A stretch of 64,000 nt of DNA from Virgisporangium ochraceum (lineage in GTDB: Bacteria > Actinomycetota > Actinomycetes > Mycobacteriales > Micromonosporaceae). The stretch covers positions 210,660 to 274,659 of the forward strand of contig NZ_BOPH01000022.1 of NCBI RefSeq assembly GCF_016863655.1, written 5' to 3'. The notes under the pieces are model-generated. The model was not told the DNA's origin. It saw only the letters and a list, made by a program, of their open reading frames with translations, and made no database searches. The position numbers and the translations under genes were made by a program. Each line of letters begins with the position of its first letter. The stretch's first letter is position 1. Shown here piece after piece: positions 62,109 through 64,000 of the stretch.

Positions 62109-63182
62109 CTACCCGATCGGCTGAGGTTCCCGGAGCCGCGGCAGCACCAGGTCCCCCACCCGTCGCGCCTCCTCCACGTGCGGCCAGCCCGACAGGACGA
62201 ACTCGTCGACGCCGGCCGCCCGGTACTCCGCGATCCGCGCCGCGACCTCGTCGGGCGCTCCGACCAGCGCCGTGCCCGCGCCTTCGCGCACCAGGCCGAT
62301 GCCGGCCCACAGGTTCGGGGCGATCTCCAGCTCGTCGGCGCCGGTGAGCGCGGTCATGCGCGCCTGTCCCACCGAGTCCATCCGCGCGAACCGTTCCCGC
62401 GCCGCCGCGATCCGCGCCGGTTCCATGCCGGCGAGCAGCCGGGCCGCCTGCGCCCACGCCTCGTCGGCGGTGTCCCGCACGATCACGTGCACCCGCAGCC
62501 CGAACCGCAGTGTCCGGCCGTGGTCGGCCGCCCGCGCGCGCATCCGGTCGACCCGCGCGGCGATCGCCGCCGGCGGCTCACCCCACATCAGGTACACGTC
62601 GGCGCTTCTCGCGGCCACGGCCTCCGCCGCCGGCGACGCGCCGCCGAAGTAGATGGGCGGCGCAGGGTCGAGAGCGTGGTTCAGGCCGCCGGCCACCACC
62701 CGGTAGTGCTCACCATCGAAATCGAAGGTGACGCCCGTTCCGGCTCGTCTGAGGACGTCGACATACTCCGCCGTCCGGGCGTAGCGCTCGTCGTGGTCGA
62801 GGAAGTCGCCGTAGGCGCGCTGTTCGGTGGGGTCGCCACCGGTGACCACGTTGAGCGCGAGCCGGCCGCCGGTGACGGCCTGGAACGTCTGTGCCTGCTG
62901 GGCCACGAGGGTGGGCAGCGTGAACCCGGCCCGTACCGCCACGAGGAACCGCAGCCGCCGGGCGTACTGGGCCACCGCGGCACACAGCAGCCACGGGTCC
63001 GGACAGCCGGAGCCGACGGGCGTGAGCGCGCCCGCGAACCCGGCCTTCTCCGCGGCGAGCGCGACCCGCGCGAGGTACCCGACCGTCGCGGCCCGCTCGT
63101 GGGCGGCGGCGCCGGCCGCCACGGTGGCCGAGCCGACCCCGTGCCCGTCGCCGGACGTGGGCAGAAACCAGTGGAACGTCAT
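62109..63182 (-). CDS. SsuD-like alkanesulfonate monooxygenase (LLM family)
   Basis: 357 residues, luciferase-like fold, SsuD branch. N-terminus MTFHWFLPTSGDGHGVG, then GSGCPDPWLLCAAVAQ, RRLRFLVAVRAGFTLPTLVA, LALNVVTGGDPTEQRAYGDF and IYFGGASPAAEAVAARSADV. It should release sulfite from alkanesulfonates using FMNH2 and O2. ATG 63182 has a GGAGGG site 8 bases upstream, better than GTG 63191. No sulfonate transporter or flavin reductase is nearby. A short dyad lies upstream at 63219-63235. Confidence 0.9.
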   Translation of the reverse strand: MTFHWFLPTSGDGHGVGSATVAAGAAAHERAATVGYLARVALAAEKAGFAGALTPVGSGCPDPWLLCAAVAQYARRLRFLVAVRAGFTLPTLVAQQAQTFQAVTGGRLALNVVTGGDPTEQRAYGDFLDHDERYARTAEYVDVLRRAGTGVTFDFDGEHYRVVAGGLNHALDPAPPIYFGGASPAAEAVAARSADVYLMWGEPPAAIAARVDRMRARAADHGRTLRFGLRVHVIVRDTADEAWAQAARLLAGMEPARIAAARERFARMDSVGQARMTALTGADELEIAPNLWAGIGLVREGAGTALVGAPDEVAARIAEYRAAGVDEFVLSGWPHVEEARRVGDLVLPRLREPQPIG

Positions 63183-63218
63183 GTCCGTCACCCTCCGGTG
63201 GTGCGCCCTCGCCTAAAC

Positions 63219-63235
63219 CCTATCTCCCCGATAGG
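63219..63235. promoter_or_regulatory. CCTATC-N5-GATAGG dyad between ssuD-like and winged-helix genes
   Basis: Perfect 6-bp arms with a 5-base spacer, 37 bases upstream of the SsuD-like start and 34 upstream of the divergent winged-helix gene. The winged-helix protein is the obvious candidate binder. Confidence 0.45.
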
Positions 63236-63268
63236 ATATGACGACACCACTACCGTGATGGGGGAGCC

Positions 63269-63742
63269 GTGCCGACGCTTTCTGTGCTCCAGGACGCTCC
63301 GCGGTTCACCCGCGTGGCGCCGCGCACCGTCGACCTGACCGTGCGCCTCGTGGTCGCCGGCGACCCCACGGCCTTCGTCGAGGCCCTCCGCGAGTTCGTC
63401 GAGCGCGTGAGCCCGTCGTCCCCGCCACCCCGGCCGGAGGCCCCGGTCTCCGACGGGGTGCGCATCCGCGCCCGGGAACGCACGGTGCTGCGCGCCGGTG
63501 CGCCCGTCGACCTGACCCGCCGCGAGTTCGACCTGCTCCTGCACCTGGCGAAGCACCCGCGGCAGGTGTTCACGCGGTCCCAGCTCCTGCGCGCCGTATG
63601 GGGCGACGCCCTGTCCGGCGACCGCACGGTCGACGTCCACGTCGCGCGGCTGCGCCGCAAGCTGGCGGTGCCGCTGCTGGAGACCGTCCGCGGCGTCGGC
63701 TACCGCCTCTCGTCGACCGTCGACCTGCTGCTCCTGCCGTAG
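63269..63742 (+). CDS. Stand-alone winged-helix (OmpR/PhoB-type) DNA-binding protein
   Basis: 157 residues. The N-terminal 65 residues are not a receiver domain and are not recognised. The C-terminal 95 residues are an OmpR/PhoB effector domain: [32 protein letters not shown] and [20 protein letters not shown] plus [10 protein letters not shown] phosphorylation site is absent. GTG 63269 has GGGGAG only two bases upstream, so the true start may differ. It is divergent from the SsuD-like gene and may regulate it. The stop is followed directly, in the same frame, by a ricin-lectin remnant. Confidence 0.82.
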   Translation: MPTLSVLQDAPRFTRVAPRTVDLTVRLVVAGDPTAFVEALREFVERVSPSSPPPRPEAPVSDGVRIRARERTVLRAGAPVDLTRREFDLLLHLAKHPRQVFTRSQLLRAVWGDALSGDRTVDVHVARLRRKLAVPLLETVRGVGYRLSSTVDLLLLP

Positions 63743-63915
63743 CTCCCGTCGACCTTGTGCCGCCGACGGATCGTGCACGGTGGCGAGGAGTGCGGCGCCT
63801 CCGAGTGGGTGTCGGGCCAGGCGGGCCGGTACCACATCCGCAACCTCGACAACGGCCTGTGCCTGAACGTCAAGGGCGCGTCGAAGGAGAGCAGCGCGGA
63901 GATCATCCAGTCCCG
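63743..63915 (+). pseudogene. Ricin-type beta-trefoil lectin fragment
   Basis: In the frame following the winged-helix stop, the residues GRYHIRNLDNGLCLNVKGAS and the ending SSAEIIQ match one repeat of a ricin B lectin domain; EWVSGQAG lies before it. No start codon, signal peptide or remaining repeats are present, and homology ends at about 63912. It is a leftover of a secreted carbohydrate-binding protein. Confidence 0.7.
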
Positions 63916-64000
63916 AGTCGTTGTTCGCATGCGGTCGTGGTGTGTCACCGTGCGTTCGGACGCCCTGTCTTTCGCGGGGTTCGGGTGTCTGTTGATCGTT
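63916..64000. other. Unassigned sequence at window end
   Basis: The last 85 bases are somewhat less GC-rich than the rest and begin exactly where the lectin homology stops. They may be the edge of an inserted element, but too little is visible to tell. Confidence 0.3.

Overview
The window is very GC-rich DNA (well over 70 percent G+C by eye) with heavy GTG start usage, dense ATGA/GTGA gene overlaps, large LuxR-type (LAL) and LysR/GntR/LacI regulators, an IdeR/DmdR-type iron box and an SPFH/ribbon-helix-helix pair. This points to a filamentous actinomycete chromosome. The chemotaxis-type cluster would suit a motile-spore group such as Micromonosporaceae, but that family assignment is inference. 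No phage genes, integrase, CRISPR array or rRNA was seen.

Layout. 1-7.3 kb: 3' end of an MMPL transporter convergent with a PadR regulator, two LysR regulators divergent from an EamA exporter and an alpha/beta hydrolase, and a luciferase-like oxidoreductase. 7.3-11.8 kb: a LacI regulator facing a decayed arabinofuranosidase-type locus (a GH127 gene that lost its active-site segment, and a truncated secreted protein fused into a secreted metallopeptidase). 11.8-21.3 kb: a PNPOx-like protein, a MocR regulator divergent from an aminotransferase, a LAL regulator, a TerD-AIM24 fusion, a short antitoxin-like protein, an iron-box-controlled siderophore-interacting protein and a DUF4232-like lipoprotein. 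21.4-36.6 kb: a two-winged catabolic region around a GntR (FCD) regulator. The leftward wing encodes HMG-CoA-lyase-like, alcohol dehydrogenase and aldehyde dehydrogenase proteins. The rightward wing encodes a CaiB/BaiF CoA-transferase, hydantoinase/oxoprolinase A and B, an isochorismatase-fold amidase, a ribose-type ABC importer and a LeuC-like dehydratase. The substrate is unknown; a lactam, hydantoin or cyclic imide feeding CoA-thioester chemistry is plausible.

36.7-47.2 kb: a tRNA-like sequence with a degenerate anticodon arm, a secreted PAF-acetylhydrolase-like enzyme, then a leftward chemosensory operon (cheW, cheR, cheW, mcp, hybrid cheA, cheB, and a kinase with three receiver domains). 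47.2-56.2 kb: a rightward, almost fully overlapping operon behind a good TTGACA promoter. It encodes a zinc-ribbon-like SDR protein without the catalytic tyrosine, an RNI/LRR protein, a 29-codon mini-ORF, two paralogous ankyrin proteins with a shared uncharacterised N-terminal region, a MoxR AAA+ ATPase and a VWA/HExxH protein. This is the best candidate here for a little-described multi-protein system. 56.2-64 kb: a TetR/flavin monooxygenase pair, a deletion-broken SPFH gene with its ribbon-helix-helix partner, a chimeric remnant of an M20 hydrolase and a diaminopropionate-lyase-like gene, a CHASE/PAS histidine kinase, an SsuD-like monooxygenase, a stand-alone winged-helix protein and a ricin-lectin remnant.

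Several genes carry short internal deletions (GH127, the truncated secreted protein, SPFH, the M20/lyase chimera). The region shows either genuine stepwise decay or assembly drop-outs in GC-rich DNA.
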